A DNA stretch of 64,000 bases, taken from Tethya wilhelma. Taxonomy: Eukaryota; Porifera; Demospongiae; Tethyida; Tethyidae. This document shows positions 39,245-52,376 of the stretch, in pieces. Every line of letters begins with the position of its first letter. Within the stretch, counting starts at the first letter, position 1. Under the pieces are notes generated by a model. That model ran no database searches. It had not been told where the DNA came from and saw nothing but the letters and a program-made list of their open reading frames with translations. The stretch spans positions 16,139,723-16,203,722 of the forward strand of contig CAXIPT010000001.1 of assembly GCA_964030475.1 (NCBI GenBank). The letters run 5' to 3'. The position numbers and the translations under genes were made by a program.

Positions 39245-42200
39245 CGACTATCGTAATCCTCTGCACGTGCTACACACGCACCGAGGCTTAATAATCTTTG
39301 CCAAGTAGATTGAGTGCTTGAAGTCAAAAGGTCACTATCTTAGATTCTATGCGATCTGACTGGAAAGAGCTATATATCGTATCTTCTAGCAATGTCAATG
39401 GTAAGTTGGTTTGAGTTTCAACAAGTTTCAAAACTATAATATACACACATGCAAAAACCCTGCTGACTGGTTCAGCTACAAATAGCAAATTTTCTCAACT
39501 TTCACAATCAACGTTTAGTCATGTGACATGATTGCCACATGCATGACTCTATGTAAGAAATCTGATTGGCACTGGCCCAATTTCTGGTGGAGAACACTGA
39601 AAGTACAGCACTCCACCACTCTCTCTAAAACAACACACTCTAGCCATCAAAATTAGATTACTAATCTGTAAATCTAAAATCTCAAGAATACCATAATTTA
39701 TTGTACATCTCCTAGGAGATGGGCATACCTGTATTCTCACATACAAAAAGCCTTACAAGCACTGTACTCTATTTGGGTATACTGTTTATACAGTAGCAAA
39801 TCTGTATGACAGTTAGCTCATGGTCACCTGCTCATTAACAGTGATGTACAATAAGTCAGTTATAGCCTGGGCCCAGGCCAGAGGAGGTCTGACATCTGGA
39901 AGGGGGGGGAGGCATTGTAGGCTAATTGTATTATAAACGAGATCACGTGATGTGACATTGATATTTCATGCCTTGAAAATCTAGGAATCCTTCTCTCTCC
40001 TGTTACTTTGTCAGAATAGCTGCAAAAAGTTGCGATAAATCGTAGAAAGCGCCTCAAATCAAGACCAGGAAATGTAATTATGTGACCTTTTTAATTATGA
40101 AGTGGCCCACGGATGTCGGACCTCCTCTGGGCCCAGGGCCAATACAGCACAGAGACCCATGCTATAACTATAACTTAGTGGGAAAGTTTCATGGAGTCCA
40201 ACTTTTGAGGATGTCATTTTTCAAGCATTTTCCAATTTTTACATTTGCAGATGAACTATGCAATGCCTATACATTTAGATGAATTTTGCACACAATAACT
40301 TGCATGGATTAACAGCGATCTGCAAAATCTGCAAAGGTTTTGTCTGTGAATTAAGTTTATCTTTTTCATTTATGAACATTTTCACCCTCAAGTTTGTCAC
40401 TGGTTTAGAGCTACTACCATACAGTGTGAAATTTAGAATCTTTCAGGAATAATAATAGACAAGAAGAAATGTGCACTACTTAGTCTATGGGGTTAGATGA
40501 ACAATACTTGTGAAGAGAAATAACCACATCAATGTATACTTGGGGAAAGAAGGAGGATTCACCATCTTGGTGGCCCTCCTTCTTTCTTGGTTTAGCTATA
40601 CTGTATTACCTCTATTATCTGAACACCTTGGGGCACAGGCTACTTTCCAAAAAACTGAAGTTGTTCGGATAACTGAAGCAATAAATCTATGCTTGTTTTG
40701 CAGCTCTAGCAGTAGCTACGATAGTTTTACTGGCTCTTCAGCATGCCACAACACTGGTAGATTGTACTTTGATCAGCGTGCAATGATTACATAAGCCTCA
40801 AGCTCGAAATAAGGGCAGAGTCCGTTTGAATTTGTTCTAATTAACCAAAATTTGGCCTTCCAGCTCTGTTCGGATAATCGAGTTTCTACTATAATCAGGG
40901 CAAGCCCAAGCGAGCCCCATTGGAACGTTGAAACATTGAAAGATGTGTAATGCGTAAACGATGTTGACCAAATGGGAAATAGCTAGGATACTCAAATTAC
41001 ACAAAAACTAATCAGGCTTATGGTACATGTGCGCATGCAAAATCAAAGAACATACATCAAAAGATCGAGCTGAATGCAAATACAAAAAATTCTTCAAGTT
41101 AGTTGCTGTCATATCAGTTTAACAGCAGTGCCATTCATAGTTAGCTCAACCCAGCTAAAGTCTATCTGGTTTGAAAATGCCGCCGAAAGTGAAGTAACGA
41201 GATTCATGCAATACTTATCATATGGGACAAAACAGCTTACTTTTGACTGGTAAGGCATAGGAAGCTGGAAAAGCAATCAAAAAAAANTTCAAAGTGCTGT
41301 TATACCGTATAGCCGGAAATATTGACGGGGATTTTAATTGAAAAGTTTGACAGTCAAAGTCCAAATCATCAAGTTTAAATCTGCCAATATTTTGGCTGCC
41401 GTATATGCGTGTACTATGTGCACACACAAATTGTCAATTTTAAATTTGTCATTTTACATTCTGTGGAGCAAACCATCAAATTTTTTGACCATCAAATATT
41501 TCTGGCTATATGGTAGATTGGATGTGCATTAGTATGAGTAATTAAGTGACGTGGCGGAAGAAATTTTATGGGCGTGACTGCATGATGCTCCTTTCTGCCT
41601 CATTACTTTGTCTGCTCTTTCTCTCTCTCTCTCTAGTCTAATGTGGCATCTTTTGCTATTCTCCTACTGCTCTTCTCTTTGTCAGCACACAGCCTGCTCT
41701 CTCTCTCTCTCTCCTCCCCCGATCTTCTTCTCCATGCAGCAGTTTTCCTCAGGCTCACACCAATAACATGCACTGAACTCAGCAGTGCACTAACTAAGCT
41801 ATCTGTAGCCACCTTACATACAAACAAGTGTTGAGAGAATTGACAAAATTAGTTTTTCAACAAACACTTATTATTATGCACTTTTGTACACGTTTTAGCA
41901 GCGTCTTGTTGTTTGTATATTGATCTCCAGTGGATGAACGAGAGAAAAAAATTTTTGTAGTCACGCCTCTTTGTAGTTAAAGTGTAGAACACCTGGGCGC
42001 TAAGCGGTTTGTGAACAGCTGCCATGATAAACTGTTACCCTGGAATCCATGTCCAGTAAGTGGTGGAACGGTTTGTTTAAGCACCCTCACAGCAATTTAA
42101 TTAGAACTGCATGAGTACTAAGTAAGGTTGCAGTGTAAATACAGTGGAGTGTTGTATGTTTGAGCTTTCCTAATATGGAATTACTGACCTTTCTTGGTCC

Positions 42201-45200
42201 TGCTTCGTTTTTCTAAAACGATTTTTTTTTTTTTTTCACTACTGAGGTTTAGCTAGCTACTTTAGTATTGACTAAGTAAAGTACTGGAGCTCTCACTATT
42301 GTGTGTGATTTGTGACTCTACTAGTATTAACATCATACACTAAGTTGTTGTGCTATAATCATGCTCATTGGCATGTTTACAGTGTTCCATCGAGGTGCTC
42401 CAGCCAGTGAATCATACCTAATGAAAAGCTCCATATGCATGGTACACAACCTTTGGTGTAATTTACTGTACTACACACTCTATATACTTATTTCATACAT
42501 GCATCCAAGCATTTATAATGCTAGTCTCACTAGTCATAAAGACTCTTTGTGGAGAGTCTGGCTAGCGAGACTAGTATAATGCATTGAAGTGTGTATATCG
42601 ACAGCATAGAATTATGCATGGGTGTGGCTACTTGTAATCACAAGTTACCTAGCTAGCTAAAACACGCACACAGAGTTTGCAAAAGCACCAGCACTTGAAC
42701 CAACGATACTGTTGCTTCCAAGCATTTAGCCTGATTATCCTAGAGTCAGTGTCGCTATCTCAGACTCCCCATATTACACCAAGGGTTGTGTACCATGCAT
42801 ATGGAGCTTTTCATTAGGTATGATTCACTGGCTGGAGCACCTCGATGGAACACTGTAAACATGCCAATGAGCATGATTATAGCACAACAACTTAGTGTAT
42901 GATGTTAATACTAGTAGAGTCACAAATCACACACAATAGTGAGAGCTCCAGTACTTTACTTAGTCAATACTAAAGTAGCTAGCTAAACCTCAGTAGTGAA
43001 AAAAAAAAAAAATCGTTTTAGAAAAACGAAGCAGGACCAAGAAAGGTCAGTAATTCCATATTAGGAAAGCTCAAACATACAACACTCCACTGTATTTACA
43101 CTGCAACCTTACTTAGTACTCATGCAGTTCTAATTAAATTGCTGTGAGGGTGCTTAAACAAACCGTTCCACCACTTACTGGACATGGATTCCAGGGTAAC
43201 AGTTTATCATGGCAGCTGTTCACAAACCGCTTAGCGCCCAGGTGTTCTACACTTTAACTACAAAGAGGCGTGACTACAAAAATTTTTTTCTCTCGTTCAT
43301 CCACTGGAGATCAATATACAAACAACAAGACGCTGCTAAAACGTGTACAAAAGTGCATAATAATAAGTGTTTGTTGAAAAACTAATTTTGTCAATTCTCT
43401 CAACACTTGTTTGTATGTAAGGTGGCTACAGATAGCTTAGTTAGTGCATTGCTGAGTTCAGTGCATGTTATTGGTGTGAGCCTGAGGAAAACTGCTGCAT
43501 GGAGAAGAAGATCGGGGGAGGAGAGAGAGAGAGAGAGCAGGCTGTGTGCTGACAAAGAGAAGAGCAGTAGGAGAATAGCAAAAGATGCCACATTAGACTA
43601 GAGAGAGAGAGAAAGAGCAGACAAAGTAATGAGGCAGAAAGGAGCATCATGCAGTCACGCCCATAAAATTTCTTTCGCCACGTCACTTAATTACTCATAC
43701 TAATGCACATCCAATCTACCATATAGCCAGAAATATTTGATGGTCAAAAAATTTGATGGTTTGCTCCACAGAATGTAAAATGACAAATTTAAAATTGACA
43801 ATTTGTGTGTGCACATAGTACACGCATATACGGCAGCCAAAATATTGGCAGATTTAAACTTGATGATTTGGACTTTGACTGTCAAACTTTTCAATTAAAA
43901 TCCCCGTCAATATTTCCGGCTATACGGTATAACAGCACTTTGAACGACGACTCTCACTCATGCAGGCTCACCCCCTGATCATTTTTATCTTACTAGTTAT
44001 ACCGTATAGCGGGTAAATTTGGTGAATTGGTGAATTATTCTGCAAATTGCCAAATTAAAAATTGCTAAATGCATGCACATGCATAAGTGATGCAGCATGC
44101 AGAATTAAATCGCCAAATTTTAAAATCGCCAATCATGCTAAAATACGAATTTGCCAAATTTACCCGCTATACGGTAGTCAGTATGTTAGATGTAGTGTCT
44201 AAAGAGACTAGTTGGTATGTACAAATAATTACGAACTCGGTTCCTACTTGCCCGAATGTACTAGCATTTTAGTTACACAGTCTTTAGTTATGCTGACTTT
44301 CTGAATAAAATGAAAGAGCACCAAAGGTGCGTAACCCTACCAATGCTCACACTAGAAAAAACTAAAACCAATTTGTTCACTAAGGATGGTCTGTTTGTCT
44401 ACTGCAAAGATATAGCTATAGTCAGATGACCAGCATGCACTGCAGTACTATATATTAGCAAGTTACATGACAGTAAGCCTCGTTCCCAGGCTCCTTCCTC
44501 ACATACCGTATAGCGGGAAATTTTCGTAAGTTTAAAATTTCGTATAAATCGGTAAAAGAGTGCCAGAAAATTTTTTCGTAGTTTTAAATTTCATATACAT
44601 GGTGCGCGCTCGTATTGCACATAATGTGGAAGTTAAATTTTAATTTTCGTATATTCGAACAGCATACGAAAAATACGAAAATTTGCACCATACGAAAATT
44701 TCCCGCTATACGGCATGTGAAGAGGGGGAAATCCAGTACACAATGAGCATGCACTCTTAATCTTTAACACAACCCACCTACCAAGAATAGTTTGACACTT
44801 GTGCCTCAAACTTCCAATGGAATCATTAATACTTGTTGGAAAAACGATTATTTCTTGCCTACTGCCAAAATTACACTCACCTTGGATGTGCGTTGGCATC
44901 GTAGAGCTTATTGTAGAACATTCTTCCAGCAGAGTTGATCATGCTCACCCAGGTCCAGAAAGACACCGTGTGTGTTGATACAGTCATGTGGGTGTAGCCT
45001 GCCTCAGAAAATGGCTGTGTACATACATATGCATGTGGACAGAATGGAAACTCCCAGACTAGTTCACTACATTAATAATAATTTTGGCTGGTATACGAGT
45101 CATTAGCTTAAAGGTTCACAATATCTGGTAATGCGTGGCATAATAATCATTCACACAATACAAGACGTTGACACAGATTCAGTGTTCTCCCTAGAAATTC

Positions 45201-48200
45201 TGCAAGGCATAGGGGTAGGGTGCAGTTTGTGGTATCTTCAACAGATTTTGGCCAACCCATTACCACATCAAAGCAAATTTCAGATAAAAGGTATAGGGCC
45301 CCCCCATGCCAAAAAGGTCTGGGGAGAACACTGAGATTTAGTAACTACATTTTTATGTAATGTCTGATACATACATTATACTAATGAGATGATAGTGAGT
45401 GAATCTGACACAATTAATAGAAAATATTGCAATCATATTGACTAGCATGCAACTTCACGGAAAGGTAGATAAAGTGGAGAGGTTTGGTAGCTAGCTACGA
45501 ACTACCTCTAGCTACTAACCTGCTTGCGTTCATGTTCACAATTAGTCGTGAAAGTGCCAAAGAGACCGGAGTAAGAATGTTCTACTATTGCCTGCATGGG
45601 TGTGCAAGTATGTATCACTTGTCAAAAATGATGTACACAGTATTGTACATATTGGGGGCAGTTTCTTATAGTTCCCACAATCTGGAGCCTTATGTAAAAT
45701 TGATTATTAAATGCACATAAATACTAAAAGCCCAGCAGGCTTCAAATTATGCAACTGATTTGAATATTAAACCCATGTAACCACCTTGTGGGTTGGGCCA
45801 CAAATTATGCAAACAAAAAATGATGTAACCCATAGGCTTTGAAAGTTTAATATAATGCTGTAAATGCATGTAAACGCCCCCATGGGCGACTAGTGAACCC
45901 CAGTAAAGTATTCTGAGTAGCATAGACCTTGCCAACAACTCACTATAAACAGTTTAGATCTATCTCTTTTGATTCTGTGAATGCACTTGCAAAATTGATT
46001 TAAACTATACTTTATTGGAAACAGCTTACCATGAGAAACTTCTCATCAAATTCAAATGCTGATGGACATTGATGCATGATCTGTAGAACAATACAATGAA
46101 GTTCACACAACTTCAGACAACAGGGTGGTGTCCAACATATATTTAGCAAGAACACAGTCCTGAACCACTAAAATATCAGTAGCCAGATGGAACATTTGAG
46201 TTTCAAGTACAGTAAAAGACAAGCCCAGAGAATTAAGTCAGAAAAACTAACTTAAAAATGATAACTTTGACTGCTCTGGAACTGCAAAGGTGACATCACT
46301 GACATGAAGCCATTAGACTCCAGAGAAAATTCTAGAAGTTCAAAGGTCAGCTACATGTACTTCCTACACAACACAATGGAGTGGTTTAGCACTGCTCAAT
46401 ATAGTCTATCAGCTAGACTAGTGTGCAAAGAGCACAGCACCTCTTTCCAGAGGAGATACATGATCTTTTAGTACTTGAGCTAGTCTTGTACCCAGACCCA
46501 ATCCCACAAGCAAAAAATTGGGGGGTCTACACAGTCTTTTTAGTGTTGCTAACTCAGCAGTTCAATATTTTCAAATCAGAGACTCCCACGTATATGACTT
46601 TATCCTGTGCTACACAAAACTCCACCCATACAATGACATAGTACTGCACGTGCACACACAAGGTACATGGTAACTGCTCAGTGCATATTTCTATCTGTAA
46701 GTTGCTACTGCACTGCGCTCTGGAACTGCAAAGGTGACATCACTGACATGAAGCCATTTGACTCTAGAGAAAATTCTAGAAGTTCAAAGGTCAACTACAT
46801 GCACTTCCTACAAAACAATGGAGTGGTATATAGCACTCATCTATGTGAGCAAATAGTCTCTCAGCTAGACTAGAGTATAGCACCTCTTTCCAGAGGAGAT
46901 ACAGAATCTTTTAGTACTTGAGCTAGTCTTGTACCCAGACCCAATCCCACAAGCAAAAGATTGGGGGGGGGGGGCTCAATTATTGTCGTAAATGGTTCAA
47001 GAATGATGAATATAGCTTACTCAGCAACAGAATCATGTACTAATGGTTACCACATAAAACAATGAAGTAGTCATGTGCCAAAATTGAGACATGTCTTGTT
47101 CCAATACTTTTTACCGCACTGTCCATTCCTACACTGCTTATTTTTTGAAATTTTGCTACTTGTTCATTCACTTTTTTTCACCACTACAATGTGGAGACTA
47201 TTAGAGACTGGTTAGTCCCTACAAAAAGTTTGAGTAGCAGCTACATGCATTATAATGCTAGAGTAACTAATGCGCATGTGCATTAAATGCCAAGAGGATA
47301 GATGATGACCTTTGAACTCTATCTACAAGAATATTGCTACGTTGAAGTACATGAATTTATATGCTAAGTTTCAAAGCTTTCTAGTTTTTGTTTAGGCTTA
47401 TTTGTGATGAAAACGAGTATCTAGGAACGTAGTTCCCTTAAAAAGAACTTATCTTGTGCTGTGAAAGTTGGCTCAACACTTTCTGGTTCTCTGGAAACCG
47501 TGTTCAAGTAAGTCAGTTAGTACGTAAGTAAGTACATTAGGAGAACAAAAATGGCACTATTGTGGCTTCCCACTAGTGCTCTCTACTTAAAGGATCTCCC
47601 CAACAGATTACTAACTGCATGCAAGGCCTAAAGCGCACAGAAACTTCACTGGACACTCGGCTTAGCTTTATTTTGCTAGATTTTTATAGTGATAAACATT
47701 TTGATTGTGTCTACAAGACATGTGGCCCATTCCTACTATACGTACTACCGTATGTATGATATGGAAACATTTCGTTTGAAAATAAGAATGCCTACAGTGT
47801 ACATGTATTTAGTAAAGAGACATGATGATCTGTATGCTGTCAAGCAACACTGCAAGACTCCAAGCTTAGCTAGAAAGCTACCAAAAGATCTGCCCAAGTA
47901 ATCGACGTCTATATCAAATGACCATAAAAGTACTATATAGATCAGTTAGTTGTAAGTTAATTCAGTCTTTCAGCACACACCACCCCTTCATCACCACTAT
48001 AATCATACTCCCTTGCCTGCTATATTGCTAGAAGGGCAAATGAATAGAAGAGGGTGTGCATGGCTTTGAAAATTTATGTACATAAGCATTCCACCAAAAC
48101 CACCAAAACCACCAAAACCACCAAACAAGTGTTGTTTCCTTTATAATACAACCAAGAGTGCATAAGAGGAGGAAGAGTATCTAACTAGAGTAAACACNGC

Positions 48201-51200
48201 ACTGCACCAGGATGCCACTGCTATTTAACACTAACACCTAGGACACTACATCAGGATGACACTGTCTTTTCATCAGTGTCAGTGGTTTCAATCAGAATCA
48301 CACCAGAGCACCTGCAAAGTTCAAGCTGGAATGCACACTTGAAAGGTTTAGATAGGATTGCCCAGAGCCTCCCATTAGCTAATGAAAATGACAGGGGGAG
48401 GAGATGGGGCTAGGGCAAGCGGGCTGCTCTGGGATTTCCCTGAACGAAGCTATTGCTGCCCTGCCCATAACCTAGCCTCATTTGCAGGCCAGGCTATCCT
48501 CTGCCTCCAAATGATCTGACACGTGGAAGGGGCGGAGAAAGGATCTAAGAGGTCGAGGATCAAGTAAGCCATAAAGCCATAAAGTTTAATCGATTCAGCC
48601 CATGTGGGCAGACAAGTACAAAACCTAATTATGAAACATGCACCTAAATTTAGATAAAGTTATGCACATGCGCATGCGCATGCGCATGCTCGCACTGTAA
48701 ATAGCTAGTATATACTGGATACCAGCGCGAATAGTCACGTGAATGCTCTAGCTATACATATATGTACATAATATATAGCTGCTTCGGGCTAAGCTAAGCC
48801 AGTGCAGCGCTCTGAGCTAGCTAGCTGAATGCTGCATGCATACGCGTGCCGTCATTTTTTTGTGTGACGACCTTTACCAGCAAAGTTGAGATTCACATAG
48901 AGAACCTCTCTTAGGATTCTTTTCAGTTCTCCTTGATTTTCTAATGTCACTCTGAAATTTTCATGGTAATCTCCTTGACCCAAGATGTGTTTTTCTTGTA
49001 CCTGGTTAACTTTCTTTTTGCTCAGGTGTTTTGTACCTATACACTCACTGACTCAAGTCACTCATAATAGTTTAATTGTCAGGCTCGATACTGTCCATGC
49101 ACTCTACAACAGTATGTATGTCCATTAACCCATTTATAACCCTTTGAGCAGTCCTTGCATGCTGGCTTTAGGCCTAGAAAAAGAAAAGGTTTCCTGTAAT
49201 GTTTTCAGTTATCCATTAACTGAATCTGGTCCCTTCTGAGTGGAATGACTCGTAGTGATTGTTCCTGAATGGCTTAGAAAATCCATCTCTGATTGGAGTC
49301 ATAAATGTATTCCAGTAACAGCAAAAACATCTAACAGGCACTACATACTTCTGCTCTGTCATTGAGATTGCCATGCTACTCCCCACAAGGGATGGGAGGG
49401 GGGGGAGTGAATTAGAACATATTTCGGTATGGATTCAAGAATCTAATCTATATTGACTTTGCACTTGCTACTGTGATCAACACCAAACCTGTAACTGTGA
49501 TGCTTTTAATAAATACAGTCGAAGGGCATACACTCTGTCAACAACTCACAGTTTGTTCTCCAGCAAAGCCTGAAGTCTGTTGAAGCTGTGTCTCACACTC
49601 TTTAGCGTTGGAGGATCCACAGAGTACACAAACTTACAATTGTGGTAGAAGTACGCTACAAGCACAAGAACAGTCTTTCAATGTATAAATTAAAATATAC
49701 ACTTGTGCTGGTGCATTCATTACAGCACAAGCAATAATGGATACTTTTATTACTCATTTCAGCCTAAAAACATACGTAAGTTGCTTGTGTACAAAAAAAA
49801 TGGGACTTACTTCGGACTTGTTCAGTACGAACAGGATTGTTGAATCTGGTGTGTGTATAGGTAGGTATATGTGAAGGCGAATTTAGCACAATCACATCAC
49901 AAGTCAAGCACAAAATCATTACATACCCAGTTCCAGCTCTAGATTCCGATTTCTCTGTGAATACATACAGTTTGCACTTTCCTCTAGCACTAGAATTGCA
50001 CCCACTTATTGCACCCAATAGAGCTTCATCCATAAGCAGGTTTGAACTTGCATGCCCCCTACAAGCAGCACCACAGAGAGGGGCAAAGTCAAACAACAAC
50101 TAGACACACTCACAATCACACGTACCTTTCCTCTCTCGTGCAAGCCGCTCTAAGCAAGGCAGCTCCAGTGTTCCTATCCACCCACGTCAGGGTGGGGAAC
50201 CGATTCTCCTGGTAGAGTGATGCAGCCCTAATCAGGTCCATATCGGGAGTGCAGATGGGTGCAATCACATGAGGAGGATAACTTGAACAGATTTCTGGAC
50301 CTTTGTAAGAATGTGTAGTGTATGTGTAGGTAGGAAGGAATGTATGAGAGGCCATTATTATTAATGTCACATATATAACAGTTGGTGGATCTAGGGTTGA
50401 TAAAAGCAGGTTTCTAACTGAAGCATGGGAGAAAATCTTCTAACCGTGCCCACTTTTTTTGGTAAACACGCCCATTTTATGTGTTATAACACGACCCATT
50501 TTCCACTTGCATGGACTTTTGTACTTCCCAAAAGCAGTGTTGATCATGCTATGGTAGCTAGTTTGTGCAAGTATTGATGATTTCTTGGCCTAAATTCCCT
50601 GTCAAAGCTCTCAGAGTAATTAAGTACTATATACTTGTACGATTCCATCGTCATGTCTATTGTTTCTTAGTTGCAACTCACGTTCGAGCAATAAACTTCT
50701 GACAGACCACAGATTTGAGTGCAGCAGATCAAGTCTCTTTACCTCACCTAGAGATGAATAGACAACACACAGAGATCAGAGGTCGATATGACATGAAGGG
50801 GCATTCACTGAACCAAGGGTGCCTAAATAGACTAGTACCGTACGTACCTGTGATACTGAAGTGATTGGGCAAGCTCCTGTTGTGCAGAAACGTAGGGTTG
50901 GGATGTCTGATGGCCGAACGGTACTCAAAGGCAAACAAATGGTGAAGTGGCTATGGGCAAATGGGATTAAAATATATACATATTAAATAAAATATTGAAG
51001 GGATGTCCTCTCATTATATAATTATCACATTATACTGATGGTGTACCTTTTTACTCAGAAATTGTTTCTCCATAAGGTGCTTCAAGCCTTCTGCATCATA
51101 CGTGTTGTGTGGATGAATGTACAGTTTCATGGAGTGAAAGTTTCGACAGAGAATGAGAATTCCTTCGTGGAGTTTGATGCCTTGCTCCTTGAGAGACATA

Positions 51201-52313
51201 GACTGAAGCTTTCGCACAGAATGAACAGAGTTTAGTGGGAAGGATACAGACAGTGTATAGCGGGCTATATATGAAATGGATAATACAACAAAGAGAGCAA
51301 TAGTATATCAAACAACAGTACAGATACACAACCGTGTAAAAAAAATTATGGTAAGGGATCATTACAGAATTATGCACCTGATATGCATATCCCAATACAT
51401 GGTAAGAGGTCGTTACAGAGATATGCAACAAACTTACTTGATTCAGGCATAGGAGACTTGTGTGCCTTCTGACTACCCACTCTAGGGGAATACCATGCCA
51501 TGACTCCATTCTGATTCCTTGGCACTGTGAGTGACGACTGCCTGTCATCGGGAAAGTTAAACTCTTGGGTGGCATCAAATGGAGACACAATGACAGAATA
51601 TGGTCGCTGATAGGGGACGCTGCCCGAAGACATGACGGCCATGGAAGTGTGGGAGGTTCTAACGGATCCTTTCAAGGTAGTCTCCGACCGGCTATCTTCG
51701 TCAATGTGTGGAAGACTACGCCTACGAACAGTAGCATGATCGGGAGGTAGGGACTTTAGTGACTCTTCTTTCAAGGCCGTAAAAACATCATCGTTGCTGA
51801 GAGATCTGCACATTTCAGTCGTCGTAGATTGTGGCTCTTTTCTTCTGCCAAGGGGAGGTGATCTATTTGTGGCAGTATTAGTAGGGGCAGCACCATTGAC
51901 GAACAGTGGTGCAGTAGTAGTACCATTGCGAATGTGCACGTTTCGTTGCTGCTGCTGATGATTTGTGCTAGTTTCTAGTGTCTTTGTAGAGGAATGTGTT
52001 GGTGTATCAGCCGAAGGTGAGAGAGGCTCTTCAGGAGAGGTGAGTCCCGTGTCAGTTGAGGAAGATTCCGATCCAATGCTGTGAAGCTTTCGATTCCGTT
52101 TGGTCCCCCTCTTTCGCCTGGGGGGAGGAACAGGCATGGCATCTTCACTTTCTTTGGGTGCTTTCTTGTCTTCTTGTTTTGGTTCTCCACCTGTCAATTT
52201 TGGGGATGGTTCTTGCTCTTTTTCTCTATCTTCTTTTAGTGGTGGATATTTTGGCTTCAATTCTTTGGGTGATTCTGGACTTGGTTGTGAATTAGTACTC
52301 TGCATATGTGAAT

Positions 52314-52376
<63 letters not shown>

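Larger units (their letters stand above)
41288..43944. repeat. 2.66-kb near-perfect palindrome (two arms of about 1.17 kb)
   Basis: Left arm 41288-42462 and right arm 42773-43944 are reverse complements with only a few differences (for example a T-run of about 16-17 versus an A-run of about 14, and GTGCAC versus GTGCAT). The spacer, 42463-42772, is 310 bases and contains its own hairpin (CTAGTCTCACTAGTC near 42523 and GCGAGACTAG near 42566). The outer end of each arm is a palindromic TACCGTATAGCCGG element (41301-41514 and 43716-43931). Mirror-image ORFs in both arms (for example 41643-41834 and 43400-43591) show no family resemblance. The N at 41287 next to the left end leaves open an assembly origin. 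Confidence 0.92.
35067..44880. other. About 9.8 kb of intronic sequence without recognised exons
   Basis: This stretch separates two exons of the myotubularin-related gene. It holds microsatellites ((AC)n at 39189-39241, poly(A) at 36397-36417), several inverted-repeat elements and the 2.66-kb palindrome, all listed separately. The short ORFs here have no family resemblance I can recognise. Some missing myotubularin exons could be hidden in it. Confidence 0.5.

Noticed and set aside
41643..43601. Mirror-image 63-64 residue ORFs in the large palindrome as possible conserved genes
   Set aside because: They are identical only because the arms are inverted copies; composition reflects (CT)n/(GA)n sequence.
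49083..49176. Cys-rich frame on the minus strand (CKDCSKGYKWVNGHTYCC) as a zinc-binding terminal exon
   Set aside because: It has a plausible acceptor, but the phase does not fit the preceding myotubularin exon and the cysteine pattern matches no finger I can name. Left out as a feature.
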